NCBI GenBank assembly: GCA_028726605.1
Contig: JAQYPV010000014.1
Span: 1-64,000, forward strand
Origin: Peptoniphilaceae bacterium
Lineage (GTDB): Bacteria; Bacillota; Clostridia; Tissierellales; Peptoniphilaceae
Length of the DNA stretch: 64,000 bases
Direction: 5' to 3'
Shown: piece by piece, positions 19,644 to 29,530 of the stretch
How positions within the stretch are numbered: position 1 is the stretch's first letter
Layout: each line of letters opens with the position of its first letter
Position numbers and translations under genes: made by a program
Notes under the pieces: generated by a model
Seen by the model: only the letters and a program-made list of their open reading frames with translations
The model's database searches: none
Told to the model about the DNA's origin: nothing

Positions 19644-19969
19644 ATAAGTATCTATACCAATGACGATACTAAGAGGACTTGTGCCCTTCGTGATAAAAAG
19701 TGACCAGACTTGAAGAGCAAGGAGATAGGACGTGAACACGAGCCGAAACGCCATCTCTATCGTGACGCCTGCATTCTGCACGTTTTTGCGTTGATCAAAG
19801 GGCATGACCGCCGATCGTGTTCGGCAAAAAACAATACGTACTGCTAAGCGCGTGTACGGCCAGTCCAGCACGGTGTATGCGCGGCGTAAATATGAAATTT
19901 TACACGCGCGCGGTGAAAAATGAGAAGAATGGAACAGTGACGCGAATCAGCAACAGTCGTTGGAGGTCA

Positions 19970-22900
19970 ATGGTGAAAGCGGATCGCAAAAGACGAATCA
20001 CGTGCGCCTTTCTGAGCGCCTTTTTGCTCATCGAGTCGATTCAGCCCGCCCGGCCCGCTCGGGCAGACGAACTGACGATAAGTGACCCCGTTGTCACACC
20101 GGACACGTTAAATGAGAGCGAGACCCTCATCGACACCGGAGACGGCTTGGCGCCCCCGGACGACGCCACCCTCGGCGATGACGGTGAAATTGTCGTGCCG
20201 GCGGGCGACGAGGGGGCTGAGCCCTCAAGCCCAAGTGACGGCGACGTAACGCCCGAAACGCCGAGCATACAAGAAAAACCGGCTCCCGCTGAAGCGACCG
20301 ACGCCGACGATACCGCTGTGCGCCTCGCCGAGGTTCTCTCCGCGCTCGTCCAGCCCGGCGACGAAGAAGGACTGTCCGCGCTCGAACGCGCCCAGATCCA
20401 GGCCATGCCGGAGCGAACCACCCAGCTTTTGCGCGCCACGCGCACACTGGATGTCACCGCCCGTCTTTCCGAGACGAGCACCCACGTGCTGCGCCTCCTG
20501 CCCGACGAGGCCTTTGTCATCGATGATCTGACCTTCTATCGCCGCGACGTTGCGGCGCAACAAGCCGCAGTGGAACGAGAGGTGTTGGGCGAAGAGCCCG
20601 ACGCGACCGCACCGCTGACCGGCCTTTTCACCGGCCGCGATGTGCCGGCGGGCGACATCGCGATCGACACGACGGCCCTCAACGCCGTCCACCAGCGTCT
20701 CCAGCGCGAAATCGACGAAATCAACGCGGCGAAAACTACCGTGGCCGCTGCCGAGCGCGCGGCCCGAGAAGCCGGCACAGAGCCGATCATCGATCCCGCG
20801 ATTGCCGCAAAGGCGGCGCTCGTCGCAGACGACATCGAACCCGTCCCAACCTATATCACATTGACCTATTTGAGCGACCCGGCGATCGTCCTTCCGCTGA
20901 CCGTCTACCCGACTCTCGAAAGCCGGGAGGCCGTGGAGGCCAACCCGTTAGCCCTGACGACGACGGGCGTCGTGGACGCGGCGGCGACCGCGCCCACCTC
21001 GTTTTTCTCGCGCATCAGAAGCGCTCTTTTTGCCGCACCCGAGACGACCGCGCCGCGCCTCACGTGGACGGTGACCTTCACCATCGACAGCCTCCAAGAC
21101 GTGGAACAGGCGGAACTCGCGTTTGAGGCATGGGGACAGACCAACCTCCACGTCCAAACCTTCACGCGCTCCGACGGCCGCACGAGTGAAGATCTCATCG
21201 CGCTCGCCAAGGCCCAAGCCGCCCCCGACGCCCCGGCGCCCTATTCCGAAGATCTGACGACACAGCCTTTCGTCCTCACGGACGAACTGCAAGCCGGATA
21301 TACCTACACGCTGACTTTGACGGCCGATGCCGACGCCGCTGCGACCACGGCAGACTTGTCCACCACGCTCTCGCTACAGCACACGTCCGGTACCGTCTCT
21401 CCCGTGTCCACGACCGTCCTGCGCGATCAGGCGACCGCTGCGCTCTCCCTTTCCAACACGGACGAAACCACGAGTGGCACTTCCGAGAGCGCATCTGATA
21501 CGAGCGCGTCCGATACAAGCGGCTCGGAGTCCGATACAGATTTAGACAGAACGTCTCAGCCGAATTCCGACGCGACCGGAAGTGACGCCTCCAGCGCCGA
21601 TGGCACAGCGGTCGGCCCTGAAGATGCACCCCAGGATTCTCTCGAGGATCTTGCATCTATGATGCTCGCCATGATCGCGCTTCCGGGCGACCTCAATCCG
21701 CAGAGCTCTCCCGAGGCACCAGCCGATGACGTTGCGCTGACCTTTGTGAACGAGCGCAATGCGGGATTCCGCCTCCAGAAAGTGGACGAGGGCGATGCCG
21801 CCAAGAAGCTCGCCGGCGCGGTCTTTACGCTGACGCCAGAAGGTGGATCTGATGCTGATGTCATAACCGTGACGACAGACAGCCTCGGCGTGGCGGCCTT
21901 TGAGGGTCTGTCGGCGGGAACATACACTCTCCGCGAAGTCGAAGCGCCGGACGGCTACGCTTCGACCGGCAAGACGGCCACGATCGTCGTGGACGAGACG
22001 GGCGGCATCGCTTGGTCGGGGGATCTCGTGAATACGGAGTTTTCAAATGGGACGAGCACGGTGACGACGAAAGAGTACGTGGCCCCCATTGCGGCCAAGG
22101 GCAGTTACACGTACGCGAGCGATGCTTACCCCTACTATATGAATGCGTTCTCCTACGTTGAAGTGCCGGATCCGTCGAGCCACATGGTGGAGTTCTACCT
22201 TATGCTCAAACCGGACCGGAACGACTTAGCAAATGGCTCATTCGTGGGGCAGACCGATCGCGATACGCGTTTGAACATCTATGGCGAAAACCTCACGATT
22301 CAGGATGTGGCGCTCTACGATGTGGATGGAAATTCGAAAGAGACCGCGCGCAATTTGGTCATTGCGTTCCGCGCGGATGAGTGGAACACAGGAGAGATCA
22401 CTTCACAGACGGAGATGATCCAAAACTATCCCTTTACCTTCCGTCAGAATGTTTCGGACTTCGCCATTTCGGGCGGGACTCTGGATGTGAACGCGGAGAA
22501 GATCGTTCCGTATCAAGTGGGCATGCCGAAAGAGCGCTTTGGCTATCCATCGGTCGACTTGTCCTACCTCGTCAAGGTGAAGGCGGAAGTGCAGAACGTC
22601 GATGCGCCGTCGTCCATCTCCTATGACTGGTTCACGGGCATCGATTCGAAAGATGTTCAAACTGCAGAGCAGCTCTATCAGACGCATACCTTTGACGTGC
22701 AGCCGCTCCGGGAGGACGTCTGGCAGACCGTGACGGTCAATCCGAAGGATCCGCTCTTAACGGTGACAAACGCCGCGCAGAACCTCGGACGCCTCGTGTT
22801 GAAGAAGGTGGAAGCCCTCGAAGGAGAGACGTTATCTCCCCTGGCGGGCGCGGAATTCACTTTGACGCCGCAGGGAGGGACGAATGGCGTGGTCGCAGTG

Positions 22901-25900
22901 AGCGATCGCAACGGGCGCGCAGCCTTCCTGAACCTCGAGCAGGGCACGTATACCTTACAGGAAACGAAGGCTCCGTCGGGGTACGACGCTTCCAGTGACA
23001 CTTGGACGGTCACGGTGGGTGCTCAGGGCGTGGTGAGCGTCCAGGTCGTTCAACAAGGCGGAGCGAGCATCTCCGCTGACCCCCAAAGTCCCACCGAAGA
23101 GAATCCGCTGGTCGTCCTCAATACAAAGAAGGAAGTCACGGAGTACAGGGGCAAGGTTCATCTCAACAAGGTGAACGAGAAGAACGAGCCGCTTGCCGGC
23201 GTCACGTTCCAGCTCCTCAACTGGGATGGAACCCCCGTGACTTTCACGAACCCGGATGGTACGGCCGCGGCCGAACAGACGTACACGACCGATGCAAACG
23301 GCGATATCACCATCACCGACGTGCCCGCAGGCAACTATCTCTTACACGAGACGGCAACACAGCCCGGTTATGAGCTGTTGCAGCAGGACATTCCCGTCTC
23401 CGTGGGGCAGGTGTTCGACATCCCGGAGAATGCCACGCCGCGCGACCTCTCTGAGGATGTGGGGCTGGAACTCTTGGGCTACGGCACGAATGAGGGCGCC
23501 AGTGTGAACACCCTCTATCCGAATCAAGCCGGTTCCATCTACGTGGAGAACCGTTACACTTTCCCGCAGGGCATCAAGGGCGGCGATTACTTCTATTTGG
23601 ACATCGACGACAACTGGGATCTGCGCGGACTTTCGAAACACACGGTCGGCGGATTCGACCTCATCGGTCCGGCCGGCGTCGTGGCCACCGGTGTCTACGA
23701 GCTGGAGCAGAATCGCGTCAAGTACACGTTTACGCAGTACGTGGACCTGTACGATGTGCGCGAGGCGAAGGCGAGAATGACGGCATTTATCAATAAGTAC
23801 GCGGTGAAGTACAACGCCTATGACTGGTTCGCTGAAAGTATTGGCCAAGCGACCGATGCGTCGGGTCAGCTGGTCGATGAGGAAGCGATCAAATTCTACG
23901 TCGACTACGCACCCGCCTATACTGAAGAGCGACCGTCGATCGGCTCTGCCATCACCGCTCTGAATGAAGAAGAAGGCACCTTCCGTGAGGTGATCTATCT
24001 CAATCCGGAGTTTGATTTCTTGCGGACGATGGAGTTATGGATTCGACCCTATGAACAGGAGTTGGGCGATTCCTCGGCGTACTTTACCACACAGGATATG
24101 CAGAACATTCGTGTCTATCCGGTGAGGGAGTACTATAACAACACCGATCTCTTCTATCCTTCGTATGGTTGGACGGATGCCGAGCTCGCGCAGCTCGGTT
24201 TGATGACGAACTATACATCGTCGATGCCGGACACCAATGGTCGAGGAGATGCAACGGATGACACCTCCATCCGACTGAATTTTGGAAACTACTTCAATCG
24301 ATATGACTCCGATGGTTATTACTACTACGGCTACGGAGCGATTGTCGTGGTGGATGGTCATTTCCACACGGGTCAAGATGTGTTGGAAACGCAGAATCTC
24401 CGGACGAGCCTTCTCTTCCAGCATCGAGCGGAATCCGTCTACGATGAGCAATATTGGTCGAAGCGGTGGGACTCGGTTCAAATGTATTCCAACGCCGGCG
24501 AAGCCACGGGCGATCCCAACACCGTGGAAGTGACGGCGAAGAACGTCCCCGCGCCGCTGACCTTCTACAAGGTGGGCGAAATCGTAGACGAGAATGGCAA
24601 CGTGACCGGGACGCTGCCCCTGGCGGGCGCGAGTTTTGCGCTCTATAAGAAGAACGAAGCCGGCGAATACGTGGACACGGGTTCCCTGTTTAAGTCCGAT
24701 GGGGAGGGGAAAATCGTCCTGAAGGGTCTTTCGGACGGCGAGTACAAGCTCGTGGAGACCCAGGTGCCGCAAGGGTACGACGCGGCGCAGAAGGCGGAGA
24801 AGGCCTTCAAGGTGACGGGCGAGACGGTGGAAGTGTTGAACGCCGCAGGGACTTACGAATCGCTCACGGCGGGCGGGGATGGCCAAGAGCGCAACGACCA
24901 ACTCGTCAACAAGCGCAACCCCCTCGGTAGCTTTACGCTTCGCAAAGTGGATATTGAGGGCAACCCCATGGCCGGCGTCACGTTCCGTCTGCGCAACAGC
25001 CAAGGTTGGATTGAACGCTGGAATGGCGATGATCCGGAGACAAGTTCCGAAGGCGTGGAACTCACGACGGATGAAAATGGCTACATCACGTTCTCGAACC
25101 TGCCCTTTGGCAAGTATTTCTTGCGTGAGATTGCTACACAAGACGGCTATGTGTTGGATTCCACACCGCGTCCGGTGCTGATCGGCGAAAAGTGGGATGC
25201 TCCGGCCACCACGGGGATCGATCTGTCGGACTATCTCTTGATGAAGTCCAGGGAGACGTCTCCGGATCCGTCCGGCGATTCCACCGTCGATGTCACCACG
25301 ACCGCGACGGTCGTGCCCATCAAGGACATTGTGATCGATGAGACGCAGAAGGGCGAATACTATCCGAACAGTGGCCAAGTCCTCATGACGAAGATCGACT
25401 ACGTGTTCAAGACGGAGGAGATGGCGGCGGCCGGCGTGACGCTGCGGTCGGGGGACACCTTTACGGTTAACATCTCGGACAACCTCGACCTCCGGGTGCT
25501 TTCGCCGGGGCCGAACGAAGCCTTTGACCTCTACAATGAGCAGGGGCGTCTCGCCGTCGCCAATATCAGCGACGATCTCAAGACCATCACCTACACGTTT
25601 ACAATGCTCGTGGACAACTATGCAGTGAACGAATTCACGCTGAATCTGCCCATGGGGATCGACCGCAGCGCGTTTACGAACGACGTGCAAGGCGCTAAGC
25701 TCGAGGTCAACATCGGCGAGCGGCAGGAGATTGCCGATGATCAGCCTAAGAACGACTACCACTTTACGAAGAACGTATATTTCACACCCTATGGTGGCAA
25801 CACGGTGGAGTCCTTGATGACACGCTTTGATACGGCAACGGGAAACTTTGAGACGGTGATCTACGTGAACGCGAATCACGAATCGCTCTACTTGCGCTCC

Positions 25901-26812
25901 CTGCTCTTCCGCTCGCCGCAGGCCATGACCATCGACCCGCAGAGCATTGAAGTGTACGCCACGATCGAGACGCTGCCGATATCCTTTGGCATCAGCTTCG
26001 AAACCGGAACCGATGCGGCGGGAAGCGACTTGAAGCTTCAGCGGCTGACGAACGTCAACCCGTATGCCGTGCCCAAGGAGCCGAATACGTGGATGATTCC
26101 GCTCGAGCAGGTTGATAACCTGTCCTACGTCGTGCGTCTCAAGGGGCGCGCTCTCGATACCTACCAGCCCTTTAAGACGACGACCAACCTCTACTACTCG
26201 GCCATCGACGCTGCGGTGGAAGAGGGAGAGCGCATCCAAGTGGCCTCGTGGGATACGGAAAACAAGTTCTACAACCCCTACGCGAGTTTCACGTCGTCGG
26301 GCGCGGTGCCGGAATTCCGCAATGTCGTGAACAAGATTACGTTTACGAAGCTCGCCGCCCCGACGCTGGATGCGGAAGGACATCTTTCAAACGAACGCAA
26401 GAAGCTCCAAGGCGGTTTGTTTGAATTGTACAAGGTATCCACGGACAACGATGGGCGGTTCTATTACGCTTTATATACCGAACTGGGGACGGGAGAAAAT
26501 GGCTATCAGCAGAAGGCGGACGAAAATGGCGTCTTTGGCTGGGAGAAACTGCCGCCCGGCGAATACCATGTGATGGAGTCCCAGGCGCCGTTGGGTTATA
26601 AGCACCCAGCGGATTCATGGGTGTCAAGCTTTACGGTGGACGACCAAGGCAACATCGTGAACATCCAGAACCACACGACAGACATCTTGAACGAGCCGGT
26701 CTTCTATCCAATGACTGGAGGGCTCGGCGGATTCTTCTTTACATTCGGCGGCCTCGCCCTCATGGCCTTGGCCTACCTCGAACTACGGCGAAAGGGGGTG
26801 AGAGAAGGATGA
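19970..26812 (+). CDS. Giant sortase-anchored adhesin with six Cna_B/SpaA domains (probable pilus tip protein)
   Basis: The 2280-residue surface protein has a signal peptide (residues 1-32, cleavage after ARA) and an N-terminal region with an acidic Ser/Thr/Asp-rich stretch (about 494-550). Six SpaA/Cna_B-like domains begin near 595, 940, 1061, 1528, 1652 and 2122. Each has a strand Lys (RLQKVD, VLKKVE, HLNKVN, TFYKVG, TLRKVD, TFTKLA) and an E-box Glu (for example TLREVEAPDGY, LVETQVPQGY), the residues used for isopeptide cross-links. Three larger modules between them share a YPN(Q/S)G...NLDLR-type pattern like adhesive domains. The C terminus is YPMTGG (2246), a hydrophobic span and RRKGVREG. 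The start at 19970 follows GGAGGT closely; GTG at 19973 is an alternative. It is first in the pilus locus, as tip adhesins often are. Confidence 0.88.
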   Translation: MVKADRKRRITCAFLSAFLLIESIQPARPARADELTISDPVVTPDTLNESETLIDTGDGLAPPDDATLGDDGEIVVPAGDEGAEPSSPSDGDVTPETPSIQEKPAPAEATDADDTAVRLAEVLSALVQPGDEEGLSALERAQIQAMPERTTQLLRATRTLDVTARLSETSTHVLRLLPDEAFVIDDLTFYRRDVAAQQAAVEREVLGEEPDATAPLTGLFTGRDVPAGDIAIDTTALNAVHQRLQREIDEINAAKTTVAAAERAAREAGTEPIIDPAIAAKAALVADDIEPVPTYITLTYLSDPAIVLPLTVYPTLESREAVEANPLALTTTGVVDAAATAPTSFFSRIRSALFAAPETTAPRLTWTVTFTIDSLQDVEQAELAFEAWGQTNLHVQTFTRSDGRTSEDLIALAKAQAAPDAPAPYSEDLTTQPFVLTDELQAGYTYTLTLTADADAAATTADLSTTLSLQHTSGTVSPVSTTVLRDQATAALSLSNTDETTSGTSESASDTSASDTSGSESDTDLDRTSQPNSDATGSDASSADGTAVGPEDAPQDSLEDLASMMLAMIALPGDLNPQSSPEAPADDVALTFVNERNAGFRLQKVDEGDAAKKLAGAVFTLTPEGGSDADVITVTTDSLGVAAFEGLSAGTYTLREVEAPDGYASTGKTATIVVDETGGIAWSGDLVNTEFSNGTSTVTTKEYVAPIAAKGSYTYASDAYPYYMNAFSYVEVPDPSSHMVEFYLMLKPDRNDLANGSFVGQTDRDTRLNIYGENLTIQDVALYDVDGNSKETARNLVIAFRADEWNTGEITSQTEMIQNYPFTFRQNVSDFAISGGTLDVNAEKIVPYQVGMPKERFGYPSVDLSYLVKVKAEVQNVDAPSSISYDWFTGIDSKDVQTAEQLYQTHTFDVQPLREDVWQTVTVNPKDPLLTVTNAAQNLGRLVLKKVEALEGETLSPLAGAEFTLTPQGGTNGVVAVSDRNGRAAFLNLEQGTYTLQETKAPSGYDASSDTWTVTVGAQGVVSVQVVQQGGASISADPQSPTEENPLVVLNTKKEVTEYRGKVHLNKVNEKNEPLAGVTFQLLNWDGTPVTFTNPDGTAAAEQTYTTDANGDITITDVPAGNYLLHETATQPGYELLQQDIPVSVGQVFDIPENATPRDLSEDVGLELLGYGTNEGASVNTLYPNQAGSIYVENRYTFPQGIKGGDYFYLDIDDNWDLRGLSKHTVGGFDLIGPAGVVATGVYELEQNRVKYTFTQYVDLYDVREAKARMTAFINKYAVKYNAYDWFAESIGQATDASGQLVDEEAIKFYVDYAPAYTEERPSIGSAITALNEEEGTFREVIYLNPEFDFLRTMELWIRPYEQELGDSSAYFTTQDMQNIRVYPVREYYNNTDLFYPSYGWTDAELAQLGLMTNYTSSMPDTNGRGDATDDTSIRLNFGNYFNRYDSDGYYYYGYGAIVVVDGHFHTGQDVLETQNLRTSLLFQHRAESVYDEQYWSKRWDSVQMYSNAGEATGDPNTVEVTAKNVPAPLTFYKVGEIVDENGNVTGTLPLAGASFALYKKNEAGEYVDTGSLFKSDGEGKIVLKGLSDGEYKLVETQVPQGYDAAQKAEKAFKVTGETVEVLNAAGTYESLTAGGDGQERNDQLVNKRNPLGSFTLRKVDIEGNPMAGVTFRLRNSQGWIERWNGDDPETSSEGVELTTDENGYITFSNLPFGKYFLREIATQDGYVLDSTPRPVLIGEKWDAPATTGIDLSDYLLMKSRETSPDPSGDSTVDVTTTATVVPIKDIVIDETQKGEYYPNSGQVLMTKIDYVFKTEEMAAAGVTLRSGDTFTVNISDNLDLRVLSPGPNEAFDLYNEQGRLAVANISDDLKTITYTFTMLVDNYAVNEFTLNLPMGIDRSAFTNDVQGAKLEVNIGERQEIADDQPKNDYHFTKNVYFTPYGGNTVESLMTRFDTATGNFETVIYVNANHESLYLRSLLFRSPQAMTIDPQSIEVYATIETLPISFGISFETGTDAAGSDLKLQRLTNVNPYAVPKEPNTWMIPLEQVDNLSYVVRLKGRALDTYQPFKTTTNLYYSAIDAAVEEGERIQVASWDTENKFYNPYASFTSSGAVPEFRNVVNKITFTKLAAPTLDAEGHLSNERKKLQGGLFELYKVSTDNDGRFYYALYTELGTGENGYQQKADENGVFGWEKLPPGEYHVMESQAPLGYKHPADSWVSSFTVDDQGNIVNIQNHTTDILNEPVFYPMTGGLGGFFFTFGGLALMALAYLELRRKGVREG

Positions 26813-26941
26813 GACGTTCTTTTACCTCCTTCGGGCGACATGGCCCTGAGAATCCACCGTAGGTGGAGCACAGGTCGAATCAATCGAAATCATAAGGATG
26901 GCAAGGCCCGGTGCTCGGATTTTTCGGCAAACGGGCAGGTC

Positions 26942-26973
26942 TCCGAAACGCGGCGACAGCACGGCGTTTCGGA
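26942..26973 (+). promoter_or_regulatory. Hairpin between adhesin and major pilin genes
   Basis: TCCGAAACGC (26942-26951) and GCGTTTCGGA (26964-26973) form a perfect 10-bp stem followed by AAAAAC. It has no T run, so it is more likely a processing or stabilising hairpin for the pilin message than a terminator. Confidence 0.5.
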
Positions 26974-27012
26974 AAAACGGCAGAATGACACAAAAGAAAA
27001 AGGGAGACTGAC

Positions 27013-29187
27013 ATGAAACGATTCAAGAAATACTTATCGCTCTTGCTGGCCTTGGTGCTGGTCATCGGCGCGGTGGCTCCTGTTTCTGCTCAAGAAGCTG
27101 GATATGAGGGGACGATCATCACCATTCACAAGATCTTGATGGACCCGGAACAGATGGCAGCTCATACGGACGCGAATCAGGATCCGAAGTACACCGGTTC
27201 GAAGATTGATAGCATCACCGATTATTTCGGTCAAAGCGCACAAGAAATTGCCGGCGTGGCCTTTGATGTATACATGGAGGTCGATGAGACTCCCGGTGAT
27301 CCTGAGACGACTGACCTGAAGAGATACGACGATCCCATTCTGGGGGGCTTGGGAATCCCAGGCAAAGACTATCAAAAGGTCAACGAAAACTCGTACATCA
27401 CAGCAGCAAACGACGACAACACGATCAGCGTCGACACGGAGCCGTTGGGCGAAGGCACGTACATCATCGTTGAAAACAAGGCCAATTCGACTTATGTGGG
27501 CGCCGATGGCGCGGCACTGACCGACTCGAAGGCCATTCCGACCAAGATCACGCTTCCGATGGATTACGACAACGCGGGTAATAAGTTTGATATTTACGAT
27601 CATAAGCTCCACATCTATCCCAAGAACACGGAAAGTGCGCCGAAGATCGACAAGAACTTCCAGAAGGATCACGGTCTGCAGATTGATGCGGATGAGGGAA
27701 AGAATCACAATCTCGGCGCCGACTACAAAAACTACACCGCAGATAAAGCCACGGCCACGGCGCTCATCGGCACGAGCGTTCCGTACGAAGTGAAGACGGA
27801 AATCCCCGCGAAGTCGGACTACAAGACGGTACGCTGGGAAGATACCATGACCCACGGCTTGACGTTTGATAAGAATCTCGTCATTAAGTTGAACGGTGAA
27901 ACATTTGATGCTGCCAACTACGATCTCGTACAGAACGCTTCGGGCTTCACGCTGACCTTAAATGACGTAGGTCTTGCGGCATTGAAGGCGGCGGTGGCGA
28001 ACGACGCTGCGGAGTTCCTCCTCACATATTCCGCTACGATCAATGAGTCGGCTGTCGTGGATGTCCCGGACGAGAACCGCGTGGTCTTCAACTACGGCAA
28101 CGCGCCGCAGGATTTCAATGAGCCCAGAGAGAACTCGACGACGCCTTCCAAAAAAGAGATCACGGTCACGAAGACGTGGGCCGAGGGAACCGAACCGCCG
28201 ACGAGCCTCGACGTCACCTACTACCTCTATGAAAGGGGAGCAAACCCTGAGGACGATAAGGTCGTCGCGACGCAGAAAGCGAACACACGTTTCGGCGCGA
28301 AATTCACTGATTTGGACGATGCGAAGACCTACTACGTGAAGGAAGTCGTACAGGGCTATACGCCGGAATACACGTCGGCTGAGAATGGTGCCATCACCGT
28401 CACCAACGCGAAGAACACCTACCCGACCCCGCTGGAGCCGACGCATCCGGACGTCGTGACACATGGCAAGAAGTTCGTCAAGGCTGATGCAACCTCGGGC
28501 GTACGTCTGGCGGGCGCGGAGTTCATCGTGGCACAGGATGTGACGACGACGGAAGAGGGTGATACGTCGACCACCGTCACGAAGTACCTCAAGTTGAAGG
28601 GGTCGCAAGATGAAACGGCTCTCGACAACGCAAAAGACGCCTACATCAACGCGGTGAACGCGTATAACGAAGCTGCCGCCAAGACGGGCGATTTTAAGGT
28701 GACGATCGGTGAAGCAGAGTACACAGACAAGACAGAGGCACAAAAGGCCATTGACGCTCTGAAGACCGCTTACTTTAATGCAGCCGAAGCGCTCAATTCG
28801 GAGTGGGAGCTCGTCGATAATGCGGAGGAGGCTTACACGTTTGTCGCCGATCAGTACGGTCGCTTCGAAGTCACGGGCCTGGCAACCGGTTCGTACAAGC
28901 TGATTGAAACGAAAGCGCCGAAGGGATATGCCAAAGCGAATGATCCGTTCACCTTTGAGGTTGGTCAAGGCAGCTACGACACTGTGTACGGCGGCGTGTG
29001 GTACTATGACGACCGTCCCGTCTTTAATGGCGAGAAAGGTTCGGATGCGCAGCGCATCGATAACAAGACGATCACTATTCCGATGACCGGTGGTATGGGC
29101 ACGATTCTCTTCACTGTCGTGGGTCTGGCGATCATGGCCGGCGCGATTGTGCTCATGAAGCGCAATCAGAAGGAAGAAGCGCTCTAA
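27013..29187 (+). CDS. Major pilin subunit, isopeptide-forming, sortase-polymerised
   Basis: The probable backbone of a sortase-assembled pilus. The 724-residue product has a signal peptide (cleavage near residue 26, VSA), then GTIITIHKILM typical of the first pilin domain. The pilin motif LHIYPKNT has YPK at 202-204, whose Lys accepts the neighbouring subunit. Cna_B domains follow near 395-475 and 490-650, with the E-box YKLIETKAPKGY near 633. The sorting signal is IPMTGG (689), a hydrophobic anchor and KRNQKEEAL. A helical, Ala-rich insertion (about 545-600) interrupts the last domain. GGGAGACTGAC precedes the ATG. It is followed by a pilin relic, a minor pilin and three sortases. Confidence 0.92.
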   Translation: MKRFKKYLSLLLALVLVIGAVAPVSAQEAGYEGTIITIHKILMDPEQMAAHTDANQDPKYTGSKIDSITDYFGQSAQEIAGVAFDVYMEVDETPGDPETTDLKRYDDPILGGLGIPGKDYQKVNENSYITAANDDNTISVDTEPLGEGTYIIVENKANSTYVGADGAALTDSKAIPTKITLPMDYDNAGNKFDIYDHKLHIYPKNTESAPKIDKNFQKDHGLQIDADEGKNHNLGADYKNYTADKATATALIGTSVPYEVKTEIPAKSDYKTVRWEDTMTHGLTFDKNLVIKLNGETFDAANYDLVQNASGFTLTLNDVGLAALKAAVANDAAEFLLTYSATINESAVVDVPDENRVVFNYGNAPQDFNEPRENSTTPSKKEITVTKTWAEGTEPPTSLDVTYYLYERGANPEDDKVVATQKANTRFGAKFTDLDDAKTYYVKEVVQGYTPEYTSAENGAITVTNAKNTYPTPLEPTHPDVVTHGKKFVKADATSGVRLAGAEFIVAQDVTTTEEGDTSTTVTKYLKLKGSQDETALDNAKDAYINAVNAYNEAAAKTGDFKVTIGEAEYTDKTEAQKAIDALKTAYFNAAEALNSEWELVDNAEEAYTFVADQYGRFEVTGLATGSYKLIETKAPKGYAKANDPFTFEVGQGSYDTVYGGVWYYDDRPVFNGEKGSDAQRIDNKTITIPMTGGMGTILFTVVGLAIMAGAIVLMKRNQKEEAL

Positions 29188-29285
29188 TTTTCTGAACGTT
29201 TGAAAGGAGGGGAGAAGGCGAAACGGACCGGTCGACCGGTTCGGAGCGGTTTCCCCCTCGACCCTCTCTGTTTCGCTCACGCCCC

Positions 29286-29515
29286 GTGGAGTTCTTTCGC
29301 AGCGGCGTAAACTACGACGGCTTCGAGGCGGTGAGCGGTACAGCGGAGAACCCGGACGCGATCCGCATCAACAACAAGACGCTCTTGTTCCTGCAGACGG
29401 GCGGCAAGGGGCGCTGTTCATCACTTTGACGGGTCTCGTGGCCATGGCGGTGGCCGCCATTTGGCTGAAATGGGATCAGAAAAAGCAGCGAAGGGATGAG
29501 GACCACGCGGGAAGA
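29286..29515 (+). pseudogene. C-terminal relic of another pilin (FLQTG sorting signal)
   Basis: Frame one reads VEFFRSGVNYDGFEAVSG, then INNKTLLFLQTGGKG. After a frameshift near 29415 the next frame continues LFITLTGLVAMAVAAIWLKW and a basic tail. This parallels the end of the major pilin (RIDNKTITIPMTGGMG plus anchor), so it is the last 70 or so codons of a pilin whose 5' part is gone. The DNA before it (29188-29285) holds the 14-bp palindrome ACCGGTCGACCGGT and no start. The second frame runs in phase into the minor pilin gene. Confidence 0.75.
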
Positions 29516-29530
29516 AAGCGAGGAGGAAAC

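Noticed and set aside
24035-26383. A 782-codon minus-strand frame inside the adhesin gene
   Set aside because: Shadow frame with Arg/His/Val-rich composition, no ribosome site and no motif.
26809-26862. A 17-codon frame overlapping the adhesin stop codon
   Set aside because: The ATGA overlap and an AAGG sequence are suggestive, but the peptide is too short to judge and has no feature such as a run of regulatory codons.
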